Of a DNA stretch of 64,000 nt, positions 1 to 10,842 are shown one piece after another; within the stretch, counting starts at the first letter, position 1, and the number at the start of each line of letters is the position of its first letter. A model generated the notes under the pieces. That model was not told the DNA's origin, made no database searches, and worked only from the letters and a program-made list of their open reading frames with translations. Source of the DNA: Micropterix aruncella. Lineage: Eukaryota > Arthropoda > Insecta > Lepidoptera > Micropterigidae. A program made the translations under genes and the position numbers. The DNA lies in the NCBI GenBank assembly GCA_944548615.1, contig CALYMY010000057.1:124001-188000 (forward strand). Reading direction: 5' to 3'.

Positions 1-787
1 ACTAAGTTCCACCATGACATGGCTGCTGCACCCAGGGTTGGCTCCCGACGAGGGAACTCCTCAACGGTCAACCGTAGAGACGTGAAATTTGGTATAGGCT
101 TTCCATTATGATGGCAATTACTAAGTTCCGCCATGACATGGCTGCTGCACCCAGGGTTGGCTCCCGACGAGGGAACTCCTCAACGGTCAACCGTAGAGAC
201 GTGAAATTTGGTATAGGCATTCCATTATGAAAACAATTACTAAGTTCCACCATGACATGGCTGCTGCACCCAGGGTTGGCTCCCGACGAGGGAACTCCTC
301 AACGGTCAACCGTAGAGACGTAAAATTTGGTATAGGCATTCCATAATGATGGCAATTACTAAGTTCCACCATGACATGGCTGCTGCACCCAGGGTTGGCT
401 CCCGACGAGGGAACTCCTCAACGGTCAACCGTAGAGACGTGAAATTTGGTATAGGCTTTCCATTATGATGGCAATTACTAAGTTCCGCCATGACATGGCT
501 GCTGCACCCAGGGTTGGCTCCCGACGAGGGAACTCCTCAACGGTGAAACGTAGAGACGTGAAATTTGGTATAGGCATTCCATTATAATGGCAATTACTAA
601 GTTCCACCATGACATGGCTGCTGCACCCAGGGTTGGCTCCCGACGAGGGAACTCCTCAACGGTGAAACGTAGAGACGTGAAATTTGTTATAGGCATTCCA
701 TTTTAATGGCAATTACTAAGTTCCACCATGACATGGCTGCTGCACCCAGGGTTGGCTCCCGACGAGGGAACTCCTCAACGGTCAACC
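1..787 (-). repeat. Sat119 minus block, about 6.6 monomers, cut by window start
   Basis: This is the 119-bp satellite in minus sense, with units containing gaggaactcc-type cores read in reverse, and spacing of 119 bp. Marker variants include gaaaacaatt near 230, cataatgatgg near 343 and cggtgaaacg near 540 and 660. The last monomer carries ttgttatagg and ccattttaatgg, a pre-centre signature seen again before other inversion points. It ends in ggtcaacc at 780-787, the left arm of an inverted junction. Confidence 0.93.
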
Positions 788-812
788 AAATTTCACGTCT
801 CTACGGTTGACC
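780..812. repeat. Sat119 inversion junction, 17-base spacer type
   Basis: ggtcaacc (780-787), spacer aaatttcacgtctctac, ggttgacc (805-812). Ten further copies lie with their last minus base at 2519, 6368, 9687, 14645, 17922, 20173, 23622, 26331, 31607 and 33253. Four reverse-complement copies are near 10842, 15920, 27604 and 28502. Confidence 0.93.
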
Positions 813-1391
813 GTTGAGGAGTTCCCTCGTCGGGAGCCAACCCTGGGTGCAGCAGCCATGTCATGGTGGAACTTAGTAATTGCCATCATAATGGAATGCC
901 TATACCAAATTTCACGTCTCTACGGTTGATTGTTGAGGAGTTCCCTCGTCGGGAGCCAGCCCTGGGTGCAGCAGCCATGTCATGGTGGAACTTAGTAATT
1001 GCGATCATAATGGAATGCCTATACCAAATTTCACGTCTCTACGGTTGACCGTTGAGGAGTTCCCTCGTCGGGAGCCAACCCTGGGTGCAGCAGCCATGTC
1101 ATGGTGGAACTTAGTAATTGCCATCATAATGGAATGCCTATACCAAATTTCACGTCTCTACGGTTGACCGTTGAGGAGTTCCCTCGTCGGGAGCCAACCC
1201 TGGGTGCAGCAGCCATGTCATGGTGGAACTTAGTAATTGCCATCATAATGTAATGCCTATACCAAATTTCACGTCTCTACGGTTGACCGTTGAGGAGTTC
1301 CCTCGTCGGGAGCCAACCCTGGGTGCAGCAGCCATGTCATGGTGGAACTTAGTAATTGCCATCATAATGGAATGCCTATACCAAATTTCAC
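788..1391 (+). repeat. Sat119 plus block, 5 monomers
   Basis: The satellite flips to plus sense. The first 17 bases (788-804) are the asymmetric spacer between ggtcaacc and ggttgacc (805-812). Ordered markers follow: gattgttgagg near 927, cagccctggg near 957, ttgcgatcat near 999 and aatgtaatg at 1248-1256. The same order, apart from the first marker, recurs 8900 bp to the right (9688-10291). Each monomer has a 61-codon frame overlapping the next; I do not regard it as coding. Confidence 0.93.
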
Positions 1392-1562
1392 CAAATTTCA
1401 AATTTGAAAATTCAAATTTCGAACCGACTGTCAGATTTGAAAATTCAAATTTCGAACCAACTGTCAAATTTGAAAATTCAAATTTCGAACCAACTGTCAA
1501 ATTTGAAAATTCAAATTTCGAACCAACTGTCAGATTTGAAAATTATAATTTCGAACCAATTT
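1392..1562 (+). repeat. Sat33 plus block, 5 monomers
   Basis: The 33-bp AT-rich satellite is entered through a doubled ccaaatttca motif. The first monomer ends gaaccgactgtc, a mark of the leading monomer of a Sat33+ block. The last has aaaattataattt. It leaves directly into Sat119- through a linker, aatttgaaattcgaaatc, with no Sat33- arm. This short form recurs four more times (10.3, 15.4, 27.1 and 28.0 kb). Confidence 0.93.
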
Positions 1563-1575
1563 GAAATTCGAAATC

Positions 1576-2519
1576 GTGAAATTTGGTATAGGCATTCCAT
1601 TATGATGGCAATTACTAAGTTCCACCATGACATGGCTGCTGCACCCAGGGTTGGCTCCCGACGAGGGAACTCCTCAACGGTCAACCGTAGAGACGTAAAA
1701 TTTGGTATAGGCATTCCATTATGATGGCAATTACTAAATTCCACCATGACATGGCTGCTGCACCCAGGGTTGTCTCCCGACGAGGGAACTCCTCAACGGT
1801 CAACGGTAGAGACGTGAAATTTGGTATAGGCATTCCATTATGATGGCAATTACTAAGTTCCACCATGACATGGCTGCTGCACCCAGGGTTGGCTCCCGAC
1901 GAGGGAACTCCTCAACGGTCAACCGTAGAGACGTGAAATTTGGTATAGGCATTCCATAATGATGGCAATTACTAAGTTCCACCATGACATGGCTGCTGCA
2001 CCCAGGGTTGGCTCCCGACGAGGGAACTCCTCAACGGCCAACCGTAGAGACGTGAAATTTGGTATAGGCATTCCATTATGATGGCAATTACTAAGTTCCA
2101 CCATGACATGGCTGCTGCACCCAGGGTTGGCTCCCGACGAGGGAACTCCTCAACGGTCAACCGTAGAGACGTGAAATTTGGTATAGGCATTCCATTATGA
2201 TGGCAATTACTAAGTTCCACCATGACATGGCTGCTGCACCCAAGGTTGGCTCCCGACGAGGGAACTCCTCAATGGTCGACCGTAGAGACGTAAAATTTGG
2301 TATATACATTCCATTATGATGGCAATTACTAAATTCCACCATGACATGGCTGCTGCACCCAGGGTTGGCTCCCGACGAGGGAACTCCTCAACGGTGAAAC
2401 GTAGAGACGTGAAATTTGTTATAGGCATTCCATTATAATGGCAATTACTAAGTTCCACCATGACATGGCTGCTGCACCCAGGGTTGGCTCCCGACGAGGG
2501 AACTCCTCAACGGTCAACC
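1576..2519 (-). repeat. Sat119 minus block, 8 monomers
   Basis: Entered from Sat33+ at gtgaaatttgg. Markers: ggttgtctccc near 1768, cccaaggttgg near 2240, tcaatggtcgacc near 2270 and ggtatatacattcc near 2300. The first 290 bp match the block at 10476 (offset 8900) and then diverge. It ends with ggtcaacc at an inversion. Confidence 0.93.
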
Positions 2520-3243
2520 AAATTTCACGTCTCTACGGTTGACCGTTGAGGAGTTCCCTCCTTGGGAGCCAACCCTGGGTGCAGCAGCCATGTCATGGTG
2601 GAACTTAGTAATTGCCATCATAATGGAATGCCTATACCAAATTTCACGTCTCTACGGTTGACCGTTGAGGAGTTCCCTCGTCGGGAGCCAACCCTGGGTG
2701 CAGCAGCCATGTCATGGTGGAACTTAGTAATTGCCATCATAATGGAATGCCTATACCAAATTTCACGTCTCTACGGTTGACCGTTGAGGAGTTCTCTCGT
2801 CGGGAGCCAGCCCTGGGTGCAGCAGCCATGTCATGGTGGAACTTAGTAATTGCGATCATAATGGAATGCCTATACCAAATTTCACGTCTCTACGGTTGAC
2901 CGTTGAGGAGTTCCCTCGTCGGGAGCCAACCCTGGGTGCAGCAGCCATGTCATGGTGGAACTTAGTAATTGCCATCATAATGGAATGCCTATACCAAATT
3001 TCACGTCTCTACGGTTGACCGTTGAGGAGTTCCCTCGTCGGGAGCCAACCCTGGGTGCAGCAGCCATGTCATGGTGGAACTTAGTAATTGCCATCATAAT
3101 GTAATGCCTATAATAAATTTCACGTCTCTACGGTTGACCGTTGAGGAGTTCCCTCGTCGGGAGCCAACCCTGGGTGCAGCAGCCATGTCATGGTGGAACT
3201 TAGTAATTGCCATCATAATGGAATGCCTATACCAAATTTCACC
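2520..3243 (+). repeat. Sat119 plus block, 6 monomers
   Basis: The first monomer after the inversion has ccctccttggg in place of ccctcgtcggg; this marks the first plus monomer after most centres. It then has gttctctcg near 2791, cagccctggg near 2808, ttgcgatcat near 2851 and aatgtaatgcctataata near 3099, the last with a base change at the usual tatacc. Confidence 0.93.
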
Positions 3244-4480
3244 AAATTTCAAATTTGAAAATTCAAATTTCGAACCGACTGTCAGATTTGAAAATTCAAA
3301 TTTCGAACCAACTGTCAAATTTGAAAATTCAAATTTCGAACCAACTGTCAAATTTGAAAATTCAAATTTCGAACCAACTATCAAATTTGAAAATTAAAAT
3401 TTCGAACCAACTGTCAGATTTGAAAATTCAAATTTCGAACCGACTGTCAGATTTGAAAATTCAAATTTCGAACCAACTGTCAAATTTGAAAATTCAAATT
3501 TCGAAACAACTGTCAGATTTGAAAATTAAAATTTCGAACCAACTGTCAAATTTGAAAATTCAAATTTCGAACCGACTGTCAGATTTGAAAATTCAAATTT
3601 CGAACCAACTGTCAAATTTGAAAATTCAAATTTCGAACCATCTGTCAAATTTGAAAATTCAAATTTCGAACCAACTGTCAGATTTGAAAATTCAAATTTC
3701 GAACCAACTGTCAAATTTGAAAATTCAAATTTCGAACCAACTGTCAGATTTGAAAATTCAAATATCGAACCAACTGTCAAATTTGAAAATTCAAATTTCG
3801 AACCAACTGTCAGATTTTAAAAGTCAAATTTCGAACCAACTGTCAAATTTGAAAATTCAAATTTCGAACCAACTGTCAAATTTGAAAATTCAAATTTCGA
3901 ACCAACTGTCAGATTTGAAAATTCAAATTTCGAACCAACTGTCAGATTTGAAAATTTGAATTTCGAACCAACTGTCAGATTAGAAAATTCAAATTTCGAA
4001 CCAACTGTCAGATTTGAAAATTCAAATTTCGAACCAACTGTCAGATTTGAAAATTCAAATTTCGAACCAACTGTCAAATTTGAAAATTCAAATTTCGAAC
4101 CAACTGTCAGATTTGAAAATTCAAATTTCGAACTAACTGTCAAATTTGAAAATTCAAATTTCGAACCAACTGTCAGATTTGAAAATTCAAATTTCGAACC
4201 AAGTGTCAAATTTGAAAATTCGAAATTTCGAAACCAACTGTCACATTTGAAAATTAAAATTTCGAACCAACTGTCAGATTTGAAAATTCAAATTTCGAAC
4301 CAACTGTCAGATTTGAAAATTCTAATTTCGAACCAACTGTCAGATTTGAAAATTGAAATTTCGAACCAACTGTCAGATTTGAAAATTCGAATTTCGAACC
4401 AACTGTCAGATTTGAAAATTCAAATTTCGAACCAACTGTCAAATTTGAAAATTCAAATTTCGAACCAACTGTCAGATTTG
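3244..4480 (+). repeat. Sat33 plus block, about 37 monomers
   Basis: Mostly exact 33-bp spacing, with agattt and aaattt forms of the monomer mixed. A frame of 234 codons runs through 3255-3959. Single-base insertions near 4220-4235 (gaaaattcgaaatttcgaaacc) shift the frame, as expected if no frame is selected. It ends at ctgtcagatttg, the left arm of the Sat33 inversion junction. Confidence 0.93.
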
Positions 4481-4509
4481 TTCGAAATTTGAATTTTCAA
4501 ATCTGACAG
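4469..4509. repeat. Sat33 inversion junction, 17-base spacer type
   Basis: ctgtcagatttg, spacer ttcgaaatttgaatttt, caaatctgacag. Further copies have the last plus base at 7373, 12331, 16985, 22685, 29491, 34304 and 36626. Confidence 0.93.
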
Positions 4510-4710
4510 TTGGTTCGAAATTTGAATTTTCAAATCTGACAGTTGGTTCGAAATTCAAATTTTTAAATCTGACAGTTGGTTCGAAATTTGAATTTTCAAA
4601 TCTGACAGTTGGTTCGAAATTTGAATTTTCAAATTTGACAGTTGGTTCGAAATTTGAATTTACAAATATGACAGTCGGTTCGAAATTTGAATTTTCAAAT
4701 TTGGCATTTG
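4481..4710 (-). repeat. Sat33 minus block, about 7 monomers
   Basis: Begins with the 17-base spacer ttcgaaatttgaatttt (4481-4497), then the inverted arm caaatctgacag from 4498. It has a short variant, gaaattcaaatttttaaat, near 4551 and tttacaaatatgacagtcgg near 4658. The exit reads ttggcatttggtg, a one-base variant of the usual ttgacatttggtg exit. Confidence 0.92.
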
Positions 4711-6368
4711 GTGAAATTTGGTATAGGCATTCAATTATGATGGCAATTACTAAGTTCCACCATGACATGGCTGCTGCACCCAGGGTTGGCTCCCGACGAG
4801 GGAACTCCTCAACGGTCAACCGTAGAGACGTGAAATTTGGTATAGGCATTCCATTATGATGGCAATTACTAAGTTCCACCATGACATGGCTGCTGCACCC
4901 AGGGTTGGCTCCCGACGAGGGAACTCCTCAACGGTCAACCGTATAGACGTGAAATTTGGTATAGGCATTCCATTATGATGGCAATTACTAAGTTCCACCA
5001 TGACATGGCTGCTGCACCCAGGGTTGGCTCCCGACGAGGGAAAAACTCAACGGTCAACCGTAGATACGTGAAATTTGGTATAGGCATTCCATTATGATGG
5101 CAATTACTAAGTTCCACCATGACATGGCTGCTGCACCCAGGGTTGGCTCCCGACGAGGGAACTCCTTAACGGTCAACCGTAGAGACGTGAAATTTGGTAT
5201 AGGCATTCCATTATGATGGCAATTACTAAGTTCCACCATGACATGGCTGCTGCACCCAGGGTTGGCTCCCGACGAGGGAACTCCTCAACGGTCAACCGTA
5301 GAGACGTGAAATTTGGTATAGGCATTCGATTATGATGGCAATTACTAAGTTCCACCATGACATGGCTGCTGCACCCAGGGTTGGCTCCCGACGAGGGAAA
5401 AACTCAACGGTCAACCGTAGAGACGTGAAATTTGGTATAGGCATTCCATTATGATGGCAATTACTAAGTTCCACCATGACATGGCTGCTGCACCCAGGGT
5501 TGGCTCCCGACGAGGGAACTCCTTAACGGTCAACCGTAGAGACGTGAAATTTGGAATAGGCATTCCATTATGATGGCAATTACTAAGTTCCACCATGACA
5601 TGGCTGCTGCACCCAGGGTTGGCTCCCGACGAGGGAACTCCTCAACGGTCAACCGTAGAGACGTGAAATTTGGTATAGGCATTCCATTATGAAAACAATT
5701 ACTAAGTTCCACCATGACATGGCTGCTGCACCCAGGGTTGGCTCCCGACGAGGGAACTCCTCAACGGTCAACCGTAGAGACGTGAAATTTGGTATAGGCA
5801 TTCCATAATGATGGCAATTACTAAGTTCCACCATGACATGGCTGCTGCACCCAGGGTTGGCTCCCGACGAGGGAACTCCTCAACGGTCAACCGTAGAGAC
5901 GTGAAATTTGGTATAGGCATTCCATTATGATGGCAATTACTAAGTTCCACCATGACATGGCTGCTGCACCCAGGGTTGGCTCCCGACGAGGGAACTCCTC
6001 AACGGTCAACCGTAGAGACGTGAAATTTGGTATAGGCTTTCCATTATGATGGCAATTACTAAGTTCCGCCATGACATGGCTGCTGCACCCAGGGTTGGCT
6101 CCCGACGAGGGAACTCCTCAACGGTCAACCGTAGAGACGTAAAATTTGGTATAGGCATTCCATTATGATGGCAATTACTAAATTCCACCATGACATGGCT
6201 GCTGCACCCAGGGTTGGCTCCCGACGACGGAACTCCCCAACGGTGAAACGTAGAGACGTGAAATTTGGTATAGGCATTCCATTATAATGGCAATTACTAA
6301 GTTCCACCATGACATGGCTGCTGCACCCAGGGTTGGCTCCCGACGAGGGAACTCCTCAACGGTCAACC
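4711..6368 (-). repeat. Sat119 minus block, 14 monomers
   Basis: The longest minus block. The variant pair gggaaaaactc / ccttaacgg occurs twice, 357 bp (three monomers) apart (near 5037/5163 and 5395/5520), an internal duplication. It continues with ggaataggc near 5553, gaaaacaatt near 5691 and cataatg near 5806, and ends with cggtgaaacg near 6240 before the inversion. Confidence 0.93.
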
Positions 6369-6970
6369 AAATTTCACGTCTCTACGGTTGACCGTTGAGG
6401 AGTTCCCTCCTTGGGAGCCAACCCTGGGTGCAGCAGCCATGTCATGGTGGAACTTAGTAATTGCCATCATAATGTAATGCCTATACCAAATTTCACGTCT
6501 CTACGGTTGACCGTTGAGGAGTTCCCTCGTCGGGAGCCAACCCTGGGTGCAGCAGCCATGTCATGGTGGAACTTAGTAATTGCCATCATAATGGAATGCC
6601 TATACCAAATTTCACGTCTCTACGATTGACCGTTGAGGAGTTTCCTCGTCGGGAGCCAACCCTGGGTGCAGCAGCCATGTCATGGCGGAACTTAGTAATT
6701 GCCATCATAATGGAATGCCTATACCAAATTTCACGTCTCTACGGTTGACCGTTGAGGAGTTCCCTCGTCGGGAGCCAACCCTGGGTGCAGCAGCCATGTC
6801 ATGGTGGAACTTAGTAATTGCCATCATAATGTAATGCCTATACCAAATTTCACGTCTCTACGGTTGACCGTTGAGGAGTTCCCTCGTCGGGAGCCAACCC
6901 TGGGTGCAGCAGCCATGTCATGGTGGAACTTAGTAATTGCCATCATAATGGAATGCCTATACCAAATTTC
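6369..6970 (+). repeat. Sat119 plus block, 5 monomers
   Basis: Starts with the ccctccttggg first-monomer marker. The aatgtaatg variant occurs twice (near 6472 and 6829). Private changes are ctacgattgacc near 6621, gagtttcc near 6638 and catggcgg near 6681. It passes straight into Sat33 through one ccaaatttc motif, without the doubled form. Confidence 0.92.
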
Positions 6971-7373
6971 AAATTTGAAAATTCAAATTTCGAACCGACT
7001 GTCAGATTTGAAAATTCAAATTTCGAACCGACTGTCAGATTTGAAAATTCAAATTTCGAACCAACTGTCAAATTTGAAAATTCAAATTTCGAAACAACTA
7101 TCAGATTTGAAAATTAAAATTTCGAACCAACTGTCAAATTTGAAAATTCAAATTTCGAACCGACTGTCAGATTTGAAAATTCAAATTTCGAACCAACTGT
7201 CAAATTTGAAAATTCAAATTTCGAACCATCTGTCAAATTTGAAAATTCAAATTTCGAACCAACTGTCAGATTTGAAAATTCAAATTTCGAACCAACTGTC
7301 AGATTTGAAAATTCAAATTTCGAACCAACTGTCAAATTTGAAAATTCAAATTTCGAACCAACTGTCAGATTTG
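6971..7373 (+). repeat. Sat33 plus block, 12 monomers
   Basis: Leading gaaccgactgtc monomer, then mixed agattt/aaattt forms. It contains gaaacaactatc near 7091 and gaaccatctgtc near 7224, both also seen in other Sat33+ blocks. It ends at gtcagatttg, the Sat33 inversion point. Confidence 0.92.
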
Positions 7374-8386
7374 TTCGAAATTTGAATTTTCAAATCTGAC
7401 AGTTGGTTCGAAATTTGAATTTTCAAATTTGACAGTTGGTGCAAAACTTGAATTATCAAATGTGACAGTTCGAAATTTGAATTTTCAAATATGACAGTAA
7501 GCGCGAAATTTGAAATATCTAATTTGACAGTTAGCGCGAAATCTGAATTTTCAAATCAGACAGTTGGTTCGAAATTTGAATTTTCAAATCTGACAGTTGG
7601 TTCGAAATTTGAATTTTCAAATCTGACAGTTGGTTCGAAATTTGAATTTTCAAATCTGACAGTTGGTTCGAAATTTGAATTTTCAAATCTGACAGTTCGA
7701 AATTTGATTTTTAAATTTGACAGTAAGCGCGAAATTTGAAATATCTAATTTGACAGTTAGCGCGAAATCTGAATTTTCAAATCTGACAGTTGGTTCGAAA
7801 TTTGAATTTTCAAATCTGACAGTTGGTTCGAAATTTGAATTTTCAAATTTGACAGTTGGTTCGAAATTTGAATTTTCAAATCTGACAGTTGGTTCGAAAT
7901 TTGAATTTCCAAATTTGACAGTTGTTTCGAAATTTGAATTTTCAAATCTGAAAGTTGGTTCAAAATTTGAATTTTGAAATTTGACAGTTGGTTAGAAATT
8001 TGAATTTTCAAATCTGACAGTTGGTTCGAAATTTGAATTTTCAAATTTGACAGTTGGTTCGAAAGTTGAATTTTCAAATTTGACAGTTGGTTCGTAATTT
8101 GAATTTTCAAATCTGACAGTTGGTTCGAAATTTGAATTTTCAAATTTGACAGTTGGTCCGAAATTTGAATTTTCAAATCTGACAGTTGGTTCGAAATTTG
8201 AATTTTCAAATTTGACAGTTGGTTCGAAATTCGAGTTTTCAAATTTGACAGTTGGTTCGAAATTTGAATTTTCAAATCTGACAGTTGGTTCGAAATTTGA
8301 ATTTTTAAATTTGACAGTTGGTTCGAAAGTTGAATTTTCAAATTTGACAGTTGGTTCGAAATTTGAATTTTCAAATTTGACATTTG
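7374..8386 (-). repeat. Sat33 minus block, about 31 monomers
   Basis: Carries a richer variant series than plus blocks: gttggtgcaaaacttg near 7435, a shortened gacagttcgaaa near 7466, gacagtaagcgcgaaa near 7494 and 7729, gacagttagcgcg near 7526 and 7755, ttgaaatttgacagttgg near 7973, and gaaagttgaa near 8062 and 8325. The gcgcgaaat forms are the minus-sense partner of the atttcgcgc variants in later plus blocks. Confidence 0.92.
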
Positions 8387-9687
8387 GTGAAATTTGGTAT
8401 AGGCATTCCATTATGATGGCAATTACTAAGTTCCACCAAGACATGGCTGCTGCACCCAGGGTTGGCTCCCGACGAGGGAACTCCTCAACGGTCAACCGTA
8501 GAGACGTGAAATTTGGTATAGGCATTCCATTATGATGGCAATTACTAAGTTCCACCATGACATGGCTGCTGCACCCAGGGTTGGCTCCCGACGAGGGAAC
8601 TCCTCAACGGTCAACCGTAGAGACGTGAAATTTGGTATAGGCATTCGATTATGATGGCAATTACTAAGTTCCACCATGACATGGCTGCTGCACCCAGGGT
8701 TGGCTCCCGACGAGGGAAAAACTCAACGGTCAACCGTAGAGACGTGAAATTTGGTATAGGCATTCCATTATGATGGCAATTACTAAGTTCCACCATGACA
8801 TGGCTGCTGCACCCAGGGTTGGCTCCCGACGAGGGAACTCCTTAACGGTCAACCGTAGAGACGTGAAATTTGGAATAGGCATTCCATTATGATGGCAATT
8901 ACTAAGTTCCACCATGACATGGCTGCTGCACCCAGGGTTGGCTCCCGACGAGGGAACTCCTCAACGGTCAACCGTAGAGACGTGAAATTTGGTATAGGCA
9001 TTCCATTATGAAAACAATTACTAAGTTCCACCATGACATGGCTGCTGCACCCAGGGTTGGCTCCCGACGAGGGAACTCCTCAACGGTCAACCGTAGAGAC
9101 GTGAAATTTGGTATAGGCATTCCATAATGATGGCAATTACTAAGTTCCACCATGACATGGCTGCTGCACCCAGGGTTGGCTCCCGACGAGGGAACTCCTC
9201 AACGGTCAACCGTAGAGACGTGAAATTTGGTATAGGCATTCCATTATGATGGCAATTACTAAGTTCCACCATGACATGGCTGCTGCACCCAGGGTTGGCT
9301 CCCGACGAGGGAACTCCTCAACGGTCAACCGTAGAGACGTGAAATTTGGTATAGGCATTCCATTATGATGGCAATTACCAAGTTCCACCATGACATGGCT
9401 GCTGCACCCAAGGTTGGCTCCCGACGAGGGAACTCCTCAATGGTCAACCGTAGAGACGTAAAATTTGGTATAGGCATTCCATTATGATGGCAATTACTAA
9501 ATTCCACCATGACATGGCTGCTGCACCCAGGGTTGGCTCCCGACGAGGGAACTCCTCAACGGTGAAACGTAGAGACGTGAAATTTGTTATAGGCATTCCA
9601 TTTTAATGGCAATTACTAAGTTCCACCATGACATGGCTGCTGCACCCAGGGTTGGCTCCCGACGAGGGAACTCCTCAACGGTCAACC
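8387..9687 (-). repeat. Sat119 minus block, 11 monomers
   Basis: Shows the standard ordered series of minus-arm variants: cattcgatt near 8643, gggaaaaactc near 8714, ccttaacgg near 8840, ggaataggc near 8872, gaaaacaatt near 9010, cataatgatgg near 9123, cccaaggttgg near 9409, tcaatggtc near 9438, cggtgaaacg near 9560 and ccattttaatgg near 9598. The same order recurs at 13.3, 18.9 and 25.0 kb. Confidence 0.93.
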
Positions 9688-10291
9688 AAATTTCACGTCT
9701 CTACGGTTGACCGTTGAGGAGTTCCCTCGTCGGGAGCCAACCCTGGGTGCAGCAGCCATGTCATGGTGGAACTTAGTAATTGCCATCATAATGGAATGCC
9801 TATACCAAATTTCACGTCTCTACGGTTGACCGTTGAGGAGTTCCCTCGTCGGGAGCCAGCCCTGGGTGCAGCAGCCATGTCATGGTGGAACTTAGTAATT
9901 GCGATCATAATGGAATGCCTATACCAAATTTCACGTCTCTACGGTTGACCGTTGAGGAGTTCCCTCGTCGGGAGCCAACCCTGGGTGCAGCAGCCATGTC
10001 ATGGTGGAACTTAGTAATTGCCATCATAATGGAATGCCTATACCAAATTTCACGTCTCTACGGTTGACCGTTGAGGAGTTCCCTCGTCGGGAGCCAACCC
10101 TGGGTGCAGCAGCCATGTCATGGTGGAACTTAGTAATTGCCATCATAATGTAATGCCTATACCAAATTTCACGTCTCTACGGTTGACCGTTGAGGAGTTC
10201 CCTCGTCGGGAGCCAACCCTGGGTGCAGCAGCCATGTCATGGTGGAACTTAGTAATTGCCATCATAATGGAATGCCTATACCAAATTTCAC
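9688..10291 (+). repeat. Sat119 plus block, 5 monomers
   Basis: Near-copy of 788-1391, shifted by 8900 bp. Like that block, its first plus monomer keeps ccctcgtcggg rather than the ccttggg form. cagccctggg, ttgcgatcat and aatgtaatg follow in the standard order. Confidence 0.93.
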
Positions 10292-10462
10292 CAAATTTCA
10301 AATTTGAAAATTCAAATTTCGAACCGACTGTCAGATTTGAAAATTCAAATTTCGAACCAACTGTCAAATTTGAAAATTCAAATCTCGAACCAACTGTCAA
10401 ATTTGAAAATTCAAATTTCGAACCAACTGTCAGATTTGAAAATTATAATTTCGAACCAATTT
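10292..10462 (+). repeat. Sat33 plus block, 5 monomers
   Basis: Short form matching 1392-1562, with one change (aatctcgaacc near 10381). It exits directly into Sat119- through the aatttgaaattcgaaatc linker. Confidence 0.92.
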
Positions 10463-10475
10463 GAAATTCGAAATC

Positions 10476-10842
10476 GTGAAATTTGGTATAGGCATTCCAT
10501 TATGATGGCAATTACTAAGTTCCACCATGACATGGCTGCTGCACCCAGGGTTGGCTCCCGACGAGGGAACTCCTCAACGGTCAACCGTAGAGACGTAAAA
10601 TTTGGTATAGGCATTCCATTATGATGGCAATTACTAAATTCCACCATGACATGGCTGCTGCACCCAGGGTTGTCTCCCGACGAGGGAACTCCTCAACGGT
10701 TAACCGTAGAGACGTGAAATTTGGTATAGGCATTCCATTATGATGGCAATTACTAAGTTCCACCATGACATGGCTGCTGCACCCAGGGTTGGCTCCCAAG
10801 GAGGGAACTCCTCAACGGTCAACCGTAGAGACGTGAAATTTG
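10476..10842 (-). repeat. Sat119 minus block, 3 monomers
   Basis: Carries ggttgtctccc near 10669 and, in the monomer next to the inversion, ctcccaaggaggg near 10795. The latter is the reverse complement of the ccctccttggg marker that normally lies on the plus side. The centre here is therefore the usual one read from the other strand. Confidence 0.92.

Noticed and set aside
780..812. Terminal inverted repeats of a DNA transposon at the inversion centres
   Set aside because: The arms are satellite monomers themselves, with no target-site duplication, transposase or element interior between them.
863..1048. A 61-codon frame starting in catgtcATGGTGG and ending at ggTTGA, present in nearly every Sat119 monomer, with a hydrophobic stretch WWNLVIAIIMECLYQIS
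   Set aside because: It occurs dozens of times, each overlapping the next copy in another frame, on both strands, with changes and stops scattered freely and no promoter or neighbouring gene. It is a by-product of the 119-bp repeat.
3244..4480. CENP-B box-like string ttcgaaccaac in Sat33
   Set aside because: The first part fits the TTCG-N4-A core, but the required CGGG is tgtc here. Only about six of nine core positions match, and Sat119's tcgtcggg lacks the TTCG half.
7374..8386. Possible RNA polymerase III B box (ggttcgaaatt) in each Sat33 minus monomer
   Set aside because: It matches GGTTCGA but lacks the conserved final CC, has no A box at the right distance and no tRNA-like fold.
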